Assembly (NCBI RefSeq): GCF_000333955.1
Contig: NZ_CAPS01000070.1
Coordinates: 1 to 64,000, forward strand
Reading direction: 5' to 3'
DNA length: 64,000 nucleotides
DNA from: Rhodococcus sp. AW25M09
Lineage (GTDB): Bacteria > Actinomycetota > Actinomycetes > Mycobacteriales > Mycobacteriaceae
A program made the translations under genes and the position numbers. Shown here piece after piece: positions 18,801 through 27,308 of the stretch. The notes beneath the pieces were generated by a model. That model saw nothing but the letters and a program-made list of their open reading frames with translations. It searched no databases and had not been told where the DNA came from. The first letter of the stretch is position 1. Every line of letters starts with the position of its first letter.

Positions 18801-18822
18801 AGTGTATCGAACGTGCGTTCGA
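18801..18822 (-). promoter_or_regulatory. LexA (SOS) box abutting the -10 box of the DUF222/HNH gene
   Basis: Bases 18807-18822 read TCGAAC-GTGC-GTTCGA, an exact match to the mycobacterial SOS box TCGAAC(N4)GTTCGA. On the minus strand TACACT (18806-18801) follows immediately as -10 box, 7 bases before the ATG at 18793. LexA bound here would cover the promoter between -35 and -10. The gene is therefore expected to be induced by DNA damage. Confidence 0.85.
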
Positions 18823-18949
18823 CTGGCAATGATGATCGAATCCAAAACTATTGCTGTGCTTAACTATTCGCAAACCTAAACCTGTCGGTGGCGCGTGGTA
18901 GAGATCGGGTATCGCTTTCGAGGGCGGGGAGCGAGTAGATTTCGAACCT

Positions 18950-19957
18950 GTGACTACGCCGATACTGAAGCAGTTGCGTGTTCCGGTTGTCAGTGCGCCC
19001 ATGGCCGGCGGCCCCAGTACTCCCGAACTTGCACGCGCGGTCTCGGAGGCCGGTGGGCTCGGCATGATCGCCGGGGCACTACTCACGCCCGAAGGATTTG
19101 CGGCGCAGGTCGATTCGATTCGCGGCGTGACATTCGGCGTCAATCTCTTTCTTCCGGAAGAACCGTCCGGTGCCGATGTGCAGTCCTACGCCCAGCATCT
19201 GGCGCCCTGGTTCGAGCGGTTCGATATCGAACCAGGGGAACTGGTGCGCCGAGACGACTACTACGCCGAAAAGTTCGCCTGGCTGCTGGCGCATCCGGTG
19301 CCGATGGTGTCGAGTACATTCGCGACGTTCGATGCGGACGAAGTCGCTCGGCTGCATGCAGTCGGGACGGAGGTGTGGGCCACCGTCGCCACCGCGTCCG
19401 ATGCGTCGGTGGCCACCGCGAACGGAGTCGATGCGCTCGTGGTGCAGGGACCCGAAGCGGGCGGGCATCGAGGTACGTTCGACGGCTCGGCGCCGGAGCA
19501 GCCCTTGACGGAACTACTGGCCGCGGTGCGCGAGATCTCCGAACTACCCCGAGTCGCGGCCGGCGGACTCATGGACGGAAACGACATCGTCCCGCTGCTC
19601 GATTCGGGTGCAGCACACGCCGCACAGTTCGGCACGGCGTTCCTGAACACGCCGGAGGCCGGTACCAAACCGATACATCGCCAGCAGCTGACACTTGCGT
19701 CCGACACTGCAGTGACGAGGGCCTTCTCCGGTCGTCCAGCGCGAGGTCTGGTGAACGACTTCATGCGAGAGAACTCGGCGGTTGCGCCGGCGGCGTTTCC
19801 CGACCTGCACTACTTGACCGCGCCCTTGCGTGCGAAGGCAGCAGCGATCGGCGACCCGTCTGCACTGTCGATGTGGGCGGGCACTGGTCATCGCCGAGTG
19901 CAGGCCATGCCCGCGGCCGAGCTGATCGCCGAATGGGCGAGGCAACTCGGCCGCTGA
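18950..19957 (+). CDS. Nitronate monooxygenase family flavoprotein
   Basis: FMN-dependent TIM-barrel enzyme of 335 residues of the nitronate monooxygenase / 2-nitropropane dioxygenase family, which oxidises alkyl nitronates such as propionate 3-nitronate. Visible blocks are VVSAPMAGGPSTPELARAVSEAGGLG at the N-terminus (in parts SAPMAGGPST, SEAGGLGMIAG), the catalytic-His region VVQGPEAGGHRG near residue 170, RVAAGGLMDG and QFGTAFLNTPEAG. GTG at 18950 is supported by TAGATT 8 bases upstream (18936-18941), indicating a leaderless transcript. The enoyl-ACP reductase II family is related, but the GGHRG motif favours nitronate monooxygenase. Convergent with the GH15 gene. Confidence 0.87.
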   Translation: MTTPILKQLRVPVVSAPMAGGPSTPELARAVSEAGGLGMIAGALLTPEGFAAQVDSIRGVTFGVNLFLPEEPSGADVQSYAQHLAPWFERFDIEPGELVRRDDYYAEKFAWLLAHPVPMVSSTFATFDADEVARLHAVGTEVWATVATASDASVATANGVDALVVQGPEAGGHRGTFDGSAPEQPLTELLAAVREISELPRVAAGGLMDGNDIVPLLDSGAAHAAQFGTAFLNTPEAGTKPIHRQQLTLASDTAVTRAFSGRPARGLVNDFMRENSAVAPAAFPDLHYLTAPLRAKAAAIGDPSALSMWAGTGHRRVQAMPAAELIAEWARQLGR

Positions 19958-20000
19958 GCTCTGGACACTGCGGGCCCTGACTACTGCGGGCCCTGGCTGA

Positions 20001-22046
20001 TCAGGGGTTGGCGTGGGCCGGCTGGAAGTGTCCCGATACCTGAGCCTCCTCGGCGCGGATGACGTGCACCACCGCATTGATGAGTGCGAGGTGAGTGAAT
20101 GCCTGCGGGAAGTTGCCGAGGTGACGGCCGGTGCGGTGGTCGATCTCCTCGGCGTAGAGCTTGAGCGGGCTCGCGTAGCCGAGGAGCCGTTCGCAGAGGT
20201 GCTTCGCGCGCGGGAGTTCGCCGATCTCCACCAGTGCCGACACCAACCAGAACGAGCAGATCGTGAACGTTCCCTCCTCGCCCGCCAGACCGTCGTCGGT
20301 GGTGTCTGTTCGATAGCGGAGAACCAGGCCGTCCTCGGTCAACTCGTCGGCAATGGCGAGCACCGTCGAGCGAATGCGTTCGTCCTCGGCCGGTAGGAAC
20401 CGCAGTAGCGGCGCGAGGAGCAGTGAGGCATCGAGCGAGTCGTCGCCGTATCGCTGGGTGAGCACACCGCGGGAGTCGGTGCCGTTCTCGAGAATGTCTT
20501 CCTTGATCTCGTCGGCGATCTTGCTCCACTTGGCGGCGTACTCGTTCTCACCGTGGATCTCGGCGAGCTTGGCACCGCGATCGAGCGCGACCCAGCACAT
20601 CAGCTTCGAGGACGTGAAGTGCTGCGGCTCACCGCGTACCTCCCAGATCCCACGATCTGGTTTGCGCCAGTTGGCTATCGCCTCCTCGACCTGGCGCTTG
20701 AGCAGGGGCCACAGGAACTCCGGAACATGTTCGCGCGATTTGACGTGCAGGTACACCGAGTCGAGCATGGTGCCCCAGATGTCGTGCTGCTCTTGGTCGT
20801 AGGCACCGTTGCCGATGCGGACCGGGCGCGCACCGTCGTAGCCGGACAGATGTGGCAGCTCCATCTCGTCGAGGGTCTTCTCGCCGCCGATGCCGTACAT
20901 GACCTGCAGCGGATTGACCCCGCCGTCGGCCGTCGTTGCGACGTCGGACATGAACGCGAAGAAGTCGTTGGCTTCCCGGTCGAGTCCCAGGGTGTACAGG
21001 CCCCACAAAGCGAATGTGGAGTCGCGTACCCACGTGTAACGGTAGTCCCAGTTACGTTCTCCACCAGGAGTTTCCGGAAGCGAAGTGGTCGACGCGGCCA
21101 ACAGTGCCCCGGTCGGCGCATAGGTCAGGCCCTTGAGCGTCAGGGCGCTGCGCTGAAGGTAGCCGCGCCACGGGTGATCTGGGAATCGGCCGATCGTGAT
21201 CCATTGCCGCCAGCATTCCGAGGTCTTCCACATCTTGTCCGAGGCCTCCTCGAACGTCTGCGGCGCAGGCAGGTCGGACCATGACAGGGCCACGAACACG
21301 TTGTCGCCCTCGGTCAAGCGGGTGCGTGCTCGTGCCTCCCGCCCCTCGATCCCGATCCGCAGATTGGTGGTCAATTTCAGGGTGGGCTGATCGCCGTCAG
21401 CGCTCGCGGCGCAGGTTGCGGTCGTCTCCTCGTACACCTTTCCGGTGTACTCCCACGTGGCCGGAGCTCGGTGGTAGTCGAAGGCGGGCTCGCAGCTCAT
21501 CTCCAATTCGACTGTGCCGCTGACGCATTTGATGGTCCTGAGCAAGATGTGCTCGGCATCCCAGTCGCTCGGTGCGCGCTTGTGGGTGCGCGAGCGTTGA
21601 TCGGTGTTGTGCCATGGGCCCATCACCAGGGCATCTCGCACCGTGATCCAGCCGGTCTCGGTCTGCCAGGTGGTCTCCACGATCAGGCCACCGGGCAGGT
21701 AGCGGCGAGCGGCCGGGACCGATTGGCCGTACGGCCCGACGCGAAAGTGGCCAGCACTGCGATCGAGAACCGCTCCGAAGACACTGGGGGAGTCCGGCCG
21801 GGGCACACACATCCACTCGACGGACCCGTTGCGCGCGATCAAGCAGGTCGTCTCGCAGTCCGAAAGGAACGCGTAATCGTCGATCGGAGGAAAGGCGCTG
21901 CGAGTGGACGTCAGGGTCGATATCGGCGCGTCGGTACTGCCCAACGCGCCCTGAACTTCGACTCCACCCAAATCTGGATGCCCCGATCCCATCGCGGGTT
22001 CATCGGCCACCGGGGGCACGGGCGAAAGATTTTCGAATGCCGTCAT
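20001..22046 (-). CDS. Glycoside hydrolase family 15 protein, trehalase candidate
   Basis: Protein of 681 residues with an N-terminal beta-sandwich domain and an (alpha/alpha)6 barrel typical of GH15. Recognisable blocks are FPPIDDYAFLSDCETTCLIARNGSVEW (in parts DDYAFLSDCETTCLI, NGSVEWMCVPR), GGERNWDYRYTWVRDSTFALW near residue 345 (in parts GGERNWDYRYTWVRD), and a C-terminal CSFWLVSALVEIG block containing the region of the second catalytic acid. In mycobacteria the homologue at this place (Rv2402) has been identified as a trehalase, so trehalose hydrolysis is likelier than glucoamylase activity; substrate choice cannot be proved from sequence. The start ATG at 22046 gives a 40-residue, probably disordered N-terminus. 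Confidence 0.85.
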   Translation of the reverse strand: MTAFENLSPVPPVADEPAMGSGHPDLGGVEVQGALGSTDAPISTLTSTRSAFPPIDDYAFLSDCETTCLIARNGSVEWMCVPRPDSPSVFGAVLDRSAGHFRVGPYGQSVPAARRYLPGGLIVETTWQTETGWITVRDALVMGPWHNTDQRSRTHKRAPSDWDAEHILLRTIKCVSGTVELEMSCEPAFDYHRAPATWEYTGKVYEETTATCAASADGDQPTLKLTTNLRIGIEGREARARTRLTEGDNVFVALSWSDLPAPQTFEEASDKMWKTSECWRQWITIGRFPDHPWRGYLQRSALTLKGLTYAPTGALLAASTTSLPETPGGERNWDYRYTWVRDSTFALWGLYTLGLDREANDFFAFMSDVATTADGGVNPLQVMYGIGGEKTLDEMELPHLSGYDGARPVRIGNGAYDQEQHDIWGTMLDSVYLHVKSREHVPEFLWPLLKRQVEEAIANWRKPDRGIWEVRGEPQHFTSSKLMCWVALDRGAKLAEIHGENEYAAKWSKIADEIKEDILENGTDSRGVLTQRYGDDSLDASLLLAPLLRFLPAEDERIRSTVLAIADELTEDGLVLRYRTDTTDDGLAGEEGTFTICSFWLVSALVEIGELPRAKHLCERLLGYASPLKLYAEEIDHRTGRHLGNFPQAFTHLALINAVVHVIRAEEAQVSGHFQPAHANP

Positions 22047-22139
22047 CGACCAATCATCGACGTATCGATTTCATTCGTCCACTGCTGGTCGTCGATCGGC
22101 GTGGCGTGGGCGCGGAGCCGGCTGGTTTAAACTGCGAGG

Positions 22140-22367
22140 GTGGAACCTGTTGCACGGTGGTGGGACGGCGTCGAACTGTGGATCACCGGCTTGCCGTTCG
22201 TCCCGCAGTCGATCGTCGTTCTGCTGGTCATCGTGCCATCGGCGTTCCTGTTGGCACGGGTGTTCGATCGCCTGCTCGCTGTGGTTCTGCGCCTGCTCGG
22301 GCGCGATGCCCGTGCTGCTCGGGAGGCGGAGTCGACGGCCTCCATCACGACGAAGGATGGACAGTAA
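22140..22367 (+). CDS. Small single-pass membrane protein, function unknown
   Basis: 75 residues with one hydrophobic helix (IVVLLVIVPSAFLLARVF, about residues 25-42) followed by a basic, cytosolic-looking tail. I do not recognise a family. The GTG at 22140 is well supported: TAAACT ends 6 bases upstream (22128-22133), the leaderless arrangement. The stop TAA overlaps the start of a 25-codon membrane microprotein (TAATG). The pair lies just upstream of the sulfate transporter leader, divergent from the GH15 gene. Confidence 0.75.
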   Translation: MEPVARWWDGVELWITGLPFVPQSIVVLLVIVPSAFLLARVFDRLLAVVLRLLGRDARAAREAESTASITTKDGQ

Positions 22368-22444
22368 TGCCACGGTCTCGGGTCACGTTGGCGCTCATCG
22401 CGCTGCTGGTGCTGGTTGTCATCGCCTGGCTGCTCACTCGGTAG
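22367..22444 (+). CDS. 25-residue membrane microprotein
   Basis: Short ORF of 25 residues that is almost entirely one hydrophobic helix: MPRSRVTLA followed by LIALLVLVVIAWLLTR. Its ATG overlaps the stop of the preceding 75-residue membrane protein (TAATG), so translation is probably coupled. Positive residues at both ends fit a single membrane-spanning peptide. The function is unknown; with its partner it might form a small membrane complex or assist a neighbouring transporter, but nothing in the sequence fixes this. Confidence 0.65.
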   Translation: MPRSRVTLALIALLVLVVIAWLLTR

Positions 22445-22496
22445 CCTCTCGGTGGCGGGCGGCTCCGCTGAATTAGAGTCCGTCCTGTACCTCTGC

Positions 22497-22502
22497 TAGA
22501 TT
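22497..22502 (+). promoter_or_regulatory. -10 box of the sulfate transporter operon leader
   Basis: TAGATT, 7 bases upstream of the GTG at 22510. It places the transcription start at the first base of the cysteine leader ORF, giving a leaderless leader peptide. Confidence 0.65.
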
Positions 22503-22509
22503 TCTGACC

Positions 22510-22599
22510 GTGTCTTCTGCCGCCGAGTACTGCGTCCGCCACGAGTTGGCGTTGATTGCTGTCGGCATGCTGGCAGTCGCCGATATCGACTGTTGTTGA
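22510..22599 (+). CDS. Leaderless cysteine-codon leader peptide of the sulfate transport operon
   Basis: 29-residue ORF that starts with GTG 7 bases after a TAGATT -10 box and ends ...ADIDCC followed by TGA, with another Cys at position 8. In mycobacteria, leaderless short ORFs ending in cysteine runs upstream of sulfur genes are reported cysteine-responsive attenuators: the ribosome's progress through the terminal Cys codons decides whether the downstream operon is translated. Here the downstream gene subI starts 177 bases later and belongs to the sulfate transporter. The subI start codon lies in a small predicted hairpin (22775-22787). The peptide sequence, promoter and position all fit this mechanism; regulation itself is inferred. 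Confidence 0.82.
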   Translation: MSSAAEYCVRHELALIAVGMLAVADIDCC

Positions 22600-22776
22600 T
22601 TCTTCCTTCGTCGAATCGGCTGTCTCGGTCCGCTCGCGTTCTGCGCTGGGCCGGTCACGTTCTCTCTACTGCCTCAGGTGATCGCGGGCGCAGTCGTGGT
22701 GGCCTGATTCGCCTGGGGATTGTTCACTTCCGCCGGCTCGCTCTCAATTCAGACCATCATGAAAGGCCCTCTCCCG

Positions 22777-23799
22777 ATGAGGCATCGCTCTCGTTACCTG
22801 CTGACCACGTTCGCTGCCGTGGGAGCGCTTGTGCTCACTGCGTGCAACGGCGGGTCGAGTGACGTCGTCGGCGGCGAGCCGGACACCGCCAGCGGTCCTT
22901 CCTTGACGCTCGTCGGCTATGCGGTACCCAAGAATGGTTGGGACGCAATCGGTTCGGCATTCGCGGCGACCGAGGACGGTGACGGTACGGCGATCAATGC
23001 CGACTACGGCCCGTCGGGTAACCAGTCTCGCAAGGTGGCCGACGGAGCGCCCGCCGATATCGTCAATTTCTCGGTGGAGCCGGATATCACGCGACTGGTC
23101 ACGGCGGGCAAGGTCGACGAGAACTGGAACCAAAACGCCTACGGCGGAGTGCCGTTCGGGTCGGTGGTGACGATCGTCGTGCGCGAGGGCAATCCAAAGA
23201 ACATTCGTACCTGGGATGACCTGATCAAACCCGACGTTCAAGTCATCAGTCCCAGTCCACTCAGCTCTGGTTCTGCCAAGTGGAACCTGCTCGCTCCCTA
23301 TGCGGCAAAGAGCAACGGCGGTCAGGACAAGCAGGCCGGTCTCGACTTCGTGCGCACTCTCGTCTCCGATCACTTCCCGGTGCAGCCCGAATCGGGCCGC
23401 GCCGCCACCGAAGCGTTCCTGCAGGGGCAGGGGGATGCGTTGCTGAGTTACGAGAACGAGGCGCTCCTCATCGAAGAGCAGGGGCAGAAGGTAGAGCACG
23501 TCGACGTTCCCGCTACGTTCCGGATCGACAACCCGGTTGCAGTGATCAACAGCAGCGCGAAACTCGACCGCGCGAACGCTCTGAACGATTTCGTGTACTC
23601 CGACGAGGGACAGAAGATTTGGGCGGAGGCCGGCTTCCGGCCGGTGAACCCGGAGATCGCCTCGCAATACTCCGACAAGTTCTTCACCCCCGACAAGCTT
23701 TACACCATAAATGATCTCGGCGGCTGGACGCAGGTGGACGCAGATCTGTTCGGCGACAACGGGGCGATCGCGACGATCTATCAGGAAAGTACTCGGTAG
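22777..23799 (+). CDS. subI: Sulfate ABC transporter substrate-binding lipoprotein
   Basis: Extracellular sulfate-binding lipoprotein of 340 residues that feeds the CysTWA transporter. The N-terminus RHRSRYLLTTFAAVGALVL ends in a lipobox LTAC with the lipidated Cys near residue 22. The sulfate-binding family region includes YGPSGNQSRKVADGAPADIV (in parts GPSGNQSR, GAPADIVNFS) and LSSGSAKWNLLAPYA. ATG at 22777 is chosen because it gives a proper signal peptide and has GAAAGG 10 bases upstream; an ATG at 22759 is also in frame. It is the first structural gene of subI-cysT-cysW-cysA, behind the cysteine leader ORF at 22510-22599. Confidence 0.93.
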   Translation: MRHRSRYLLTTFAAVGALVLTACNGGSSDVVGGEPDTASGPSLTLVGYAVPKNGWDAIGSAFAATEDGDGTAINADYGPSGNQSRKVADGAPADIVNFSVEPDITRLVTAGKVDENWNQNAYGGVPFGSVVTIVVREGNPKNIRTWDDLIKPDVQVISPSPLSSGSAKWNLLAPYAAKSNGGQDKQAGLDFVRTLVSDHFPVQPESGRAATEAFLQGQGDALLSYENEALLIEEQGQKVEHVDVPATFRIDNPVAVINSSAKLDRANALNDFVYSDEGQKIWAEAGFRPVNPEIASQYSDKFFTPDKLYTINDLGGWTQVDADLFGDNGAIATIYQESTR

Positions 23800-23805
23800 C
23801 GATCG

Positions 23806-24699
23806 ATGTCATCTTCGAGCACCGAAGCCGCAACAGTGGGTTCGATCGTCCCTCCCGACACGAGCCCTCGGTTCCGTGCCGGCCGAGAAGGACGGAAGTT
23901 CCGGGGTCCTGGATCGGTGGGGCCACTCGGTCTCGGCGTCGCCGTGCTGTGGCTCAGCGTCATCGTGCTACTTCCGTTGGCCGCATTGACGGTTCAGTCG
24001 TTCGACGACGGTATGGCCGGATTCTGGGATGCGGTCACCGAGCAGAGAGCAGTGGCCACCTTCAAGGTGACACTTCAGGTGTCGATCGCGGCAGCAGTGC
24101 TCAATCTGTTCCTCGGCACGCTCATCGCCTGGGTGCTGGTGCGGGACGAGTTCCCCGGAAAGCGCTTCGTCAATGCGCTGATCGATCTGCCGTTTGCGCT
24201 GCCGACCATCGTCGCCAGCCTGGTACTTCTCTCGCTCTACGGGCCGGCGAGCCCGATCGGGCTGGTGTTCAACGCAACCAAGCCGGCAGTCGTCGTCGCG
24301 CTGTTGTTCGTCACGTTGCCGTTCGTGGTGCGTGCGGTGCAGCCCGTGCTGATCGAACTCGACAAGGATGTCGAGGAGGCAGCGGCCTCGCTCGGCGCGA
24401 ACAACTGGACCATCTTCCGCCGTATCGTCCTGCCGGTGCTGTTGCCCGCGGTGCTGTCGGGCGGGGGCCTTGCGTTTGCCCGCGCCATCGGCGAGTTCGG
24501 GTCGGTGGTGCTCATCGGTGGCAACATCCCCAACGACACTCAGGTCGCCTCGCAGTACATTCGTGAGCTGATCGAGTACGACCGCGCTACCGACGCCGCA
24601 GCAATCTCGGTGGTGTTGCTGGCGATCGCCTTCGCGGTGTTGTTCGTCCTGCGTGTGGTGGGCAATCGTCTGGCCCGACGTGAGGAACAGATCTCGTGA
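23806..24699 (+). CDS. cysT: Sulfate ABC transporter permease CysT
   Basis: Inner-membrane permease of 297 residues. After a 45-residue cytosolic N-terminus there are six predicted hydrophobic helices with the ABC permease EAA loop (EEAAASLGANNWTIFRRIVLP, in parts EEAAASLGANNW, FRRIVLP) near residue 190, which contacts the CysA ATPase. Family blocks include ALPTIVASLVLLSLYG and GEFGSVVLIGGNIP. ATG at 23806 lies 6 bases after the subI stop and the gene overlaps cysW by 4 bases. With CysW it forms the heterodimeric channel that imports sulfate (and thiosulfate). Confidence 0.95.
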   Translation: MSSSSTEAATVGSIVPPDTSPRFRAGREGRKFRGPGSVGPLGLGVAVLWLSVIVLLPLAALTVQSFDDGMAGFWDAVTEQRAVATFKVTLQVSIAAAVLNLFLGTLIAWVLVRDEFPGKRFVNALIDLPFALPTIVASLVLLSLYGPASPIGLVFNATKPAVVVALLFVTLPFVVRAVQPVLIELDKDVEEAAASLGANNWTIFRRIVLPVLLPAVLSGGGLAFARAIGEFGSVVLIGGNIPNDTQVASQYIRELIEYDRATDAAAISVVLLAIAFAVLFVLRVVGNRLARREEQIS

Positions 24700-25499
24700 A
24701 AATCGGCCTGCCGGTCAAGCTGACCCTGCGCACCGTCGCACTGCTGTATCTCGCCGTCCTGGTGCTCCTTCCGCTCGGAACCATTCTGTACCGCACGTTC
24801 GAGGACGGGATCGTCACGTTCTGGGAGCAGATAACGACTCCGGCCGCGCAGTCGGCCCTGCAGCTGTCGTTGTTGATCGTGGCCATCGTTGTTCCGATCA
24901 ACATCGTGTTCGGTGTGGTCACTGCTCTCGCGCTCGTGCGGGGACGGTTCCGCGGCAAGGGGGCGCTCGAGGCGATCGTAGATCTGCCGTTCGCGGTGTC
25001 CCCGATCATCACCGGCGTTGCGCTGATCCTGCTGTGGGGTGCCAACGGATGGTTCGGCGGCGTCGAAAGTCTGGGCTTCAAAGTTATTTTCGCGCTTCCG
25101 GGCATGGTCATCGCCACAATCTTCGTCACCCTGCCGTTCGTCGTCCGTGAGGTCGAACCGGTGCTCTACGAAATCGGAGAAGAGCAGGAAGAGGCCGCCT
25201 CTACGCTGGGCGCGTCGTCCTGGCAGACGTTCTGGCGCATCACCCTGCCGGCGATCCGGTGGGGTCTGACCTACGGCGTCGTGCTCACCGTCGCGCGATC
25301 TCTCGGCGAGTTCGGTGCCGTCATCATGGTCTCTACCAACCTGCCCGGAATCTCGCAAACACTGACGCTGCTGGTCAATTCACGGTACGAGGACTTCAAT
25401 CAACAGGGCGCATACGCGGCGTCCACGCTGCTGATGGCGATCGCCGTCATCGTGCTGCTGTTGATGACTGCCCTCGACAAGAAGAGGACGAACAAATGA
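24696..25499 (+). CDS. cysW: Sulfate ABC transporter permease CysW
   Basis: Second permease of the sulfate importer, 267 residues and about six hydrophobic helices. The EAA loop [21 protein letters not shown] (in parts [19 protein letters not shown]) lies near residue 165, and [15 protein letters not shown] follows, typical of CysW. GTG at 24696 overlaps the cysT stop by 4 bases and its own stop overlaps cysA by 4 bases, so cysT, cysW and cysA are translated in tight linkage. Confidence 0.95.
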   Translation: MKIGLPVKLTLRTVALLYLAVLVLLPLGTILYRTFEDGIVTFWEQITTPAAQSALQLSLLIVAIVVPINIVFGVVTALALVRGRFRGKGALEAIVDLPFAVSPIITGVALILLWGANGWFGGVESLGFKVIFALPGMVIATIFVTLPFVVREVEPVLYEIGEEQEEAASTLGASSWQTFWRITLPAIRWGLTYGVVLTVARSLGEFGAVIMVSTNLPGISQTLTLLVNSRYEDFNQQGAYAASTLLMAIAVIVLLLMTALDKKRTNK

Positions 25500-26545
25500 C
25501 CGAGAGATCCCCGGAGATCGAGATCTCCGTCGTCGGCGCCAACAAGCGCTACGGCGACTTCGCAGCGCTGGACAATGTCGGCATCGACATTCCCAAGGGG
25601 TCGTTGACGGCGCTGCTGGGCCCCAGTGGCTCGGGCAAGTCCACTCTGCTGCGCTCCATCGCCGGCCTCGAGCAGCTCGACTCCGGCCGCGTTGTGCTCG
25701 CCGGCCAGGACGTGACCTGGGTGAGTCCGCAGCGCCGTGAGATCGGCTTCGTCTTCCAGCACTACGCAGCGTTCAAACACCTCACCGTGCGAGACAACGT
25801 CGCGTTCGGTCTGCAGATTCGCAAGCGGCCCAAGGCCGAGATCGCCAAAAAGGTCGACGAGTTGCTCGAGATCGTCGGGCTCGCGGGCTTCCAGAGTCGC
25901 TACCCGGCGCAGCTGTCGGGCGGACAGCGCCAGCGGATGGCGTTGGCCCGTGCCCTTGCCGTCGACCCACAGGTGCTCCTTCTCGACGAACCGTTCGGCG
26001 CACTCGACGCCAAGGTGCGGGCCGACCTCCGGACATGGCTGCGGCGACTGCACGACGAAGTGCACGTGACCACTGTGCTGGTGACCCACGATCAGGAAGA
26101 GGCGCTCGACGTCGCGGATCGAATCGCAGTGCTCAACAAGGGAAGAATCGAACAGATCGGTACCCCGGAAGATCTCTACGACCGTCCGGCCAACAACTTC
26201 GTGATGTCGTTCCTCGGCCAGGTCGCGAAGTTGAACGGAGTTCTCGTGCGCCCGCACGATATTCGCGTCGGGCGCGATCCGTCGTTGGCACAGGCCCAGG
26301 CCAGCGGAACGGCTGAATCGGCCGGAGTGACGCGTGCAATCGTCGAGCGTGTGGTGCGTCTCGGTTTCGAGGTGAAGGTCGAGCTGAAGAACGCCGCCAC
26401 CGGGGAACCGTTTGCCGCCCAGATCACCCGCGGCGACAGTGAGGCCCTCGGACTTCGCGAGGGCGACACCGTCTACGCGCGAGCGACTCGGGTACCGAAG
26501 ATCGCCGACGCCACCGATCCGATTGCTAGTGCCCCAGTTCGCTGA
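25496..26545 (+). CDS. cysA: Sulfate ABC transporter ATP-binding protein CysA
   Basis: ATPase of the sulfate importer, 349 residues. Walker A is GPSGSGKST near residue 43, the Q-loop lies in [11 protein letters not shown], the ABC signature is [15 protein letters not shown] near residue 140, Walker B is [11 protein letters not shown] and the H-loop is [11 protein letters not shown]-terminal TOBE-like regulatory region follows (about residues 240-349). ATG at 25496 overlaps the cysW stop by 4 bases. The 3' end overlaps the convergent chelatase gene by 20 bases, so the two sulfur operons touch tail to tail. Confidence 0.96.
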   Translation: MTERSPEIEISVVGANKRYGDFAALDNVGIDIPKGSLTALLGPSGSGKSTLLRSIAGLEQLDSGRVVLAGQDVTWVSPQRREIGFVFQHYAAFKHLTVRDNVAFGLQIRKRPKAEIAKKVDELLEIVGLAGFQSRYPAQLSGGQRQRMALARALAVDPQVLLLDEPFGALDAKVRADLRTWLRRLHDEVHVTTVLVTHDQEEALDVADRIAVLNKGRIEQIGTPEDLYDRPANNFVMSFLGQVAKLNGVLVRPHDIRVGRDPSLAQAQASGTAESAGVTRAIVERVVRLGFEVKVELKNAATGEPFAAQITRGDSEALGLREGDTVYARATRVPKIADATDPIASAPVR

Positions 26546-27308
26546 ACCGGTGCGGCAGAGCGTCGGCCGCAGGCACCGAAGCGGCACGAGCGACTGCGGT
26601 GTCGTAGCGGCGCGAGGCCAGTTCGGCGACCGCGGGATGGGATCCGATGACGTCGGCGAACACCACGTTCGGCTCCTCCGTGAGAAGCCGCGACACTCGG
26701 TCGGTCAGTTTGCCAGGTGCCAGAAACCAGGGCGCCACCACGATGCGAGTGGCACCCATGGCGCGTAATTGGACGACGGCCTCGGTGGGGGACGGCGAGG
26801 CCGATGTCGCGAAGCACGTGAGGGCCCCGGCCCAGCCGGTGCCGGCGAGTAGCGTCTCGGCCACCGCCCGGGTGCGCTGATTGGCCGTCGACACCGATGA
26901 ACCGACTGCGGACAGGGCAACCCCGACCGTCGAATCACCCTGTGCAACGCCGGTTTCGAGGATCCGATCCCGAACGGCGTCGATCAACACCGGGTCGTCG
27001 CCCAACACATCGGACTGTTCGATCGACACCCCGGGATGACGAGTCCGCGCTGCGCCGAGTAACTCGGGAAGGTCGACTCTCGCGTGAAATGCGCTGCCGA
27101 GCAACAGTGGGACCGCGACCATGCGAGTGTGCCCTGCCGCGGCAAGATCGTCCACGACCGTGTCGACGTCGGGTTCGGTGAGGTCGAGAAACGCGACGCG
27201 CACGTCCAGATCCGGTCGCCGCCGACGCAGAACGTCGACGGCGAGGTGGATGGTGGCACCAGAACGAGTGTCGCGGCTGCCGTGAGCAACCGCGATCAGT
27301 GCAGTCAT
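26526..27308 (-). CDS. Sirohydrochlorin chelatase (CbiX/SirB type)
   Basis: Protein of 260 residues, a two-domain chelatase that inserts ferrous iron into sirohydrochlorin to make siroheme, the cofactor of the sulfite reductase encoded in the same operon. The first domain begins [14 protein letters not shown] with the metal-binding His, and repeats a [16 protein letters not shown] segment; the second half has [16 protein letters not shown], the duplicated equivalent. ATG at 27308 overlaps the cysN stop by 4 bases. It is the last gene of sir-cysH-cysD-cysN and overlaps the end of cysA by 20 bases. Cobalt insertion is the alternative, but no cobalamin gene is nearby. Confidence 0.88.
   Translation of the reverse strand: MTALIAVAHGSRDTRSGATIHLAVDVLRRRRPDLDVRVAFLDLTEPDVDTVVDDLAAAGHTRMVAVPLLLGSAFHARVDLPELLGAARTRHPGVSIEQSDVLGDDPVLIDAVRDRILETGVAQGDSTVGVALSAVGSSVSTANQRTRAVAETLLAGTGWAGALTCFATSASPSPTEAVVQLRAMGATRIVVAPWFLAPGKLTDRVSRLLTEEPNVVFADVIGSHPAVAELASRRYDTAVARAASVPAADALPHRFSELGH

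Noticed and set aside
19966-19995. Short direct repeat of ACTGCGGGCCCTG between the nitronate monooxygenase and GH15 genes
   Set aside because: Two copies in a 43-base convergent gap; no evidence of function, and GGGCCC-type words recur by chance at this GC content.
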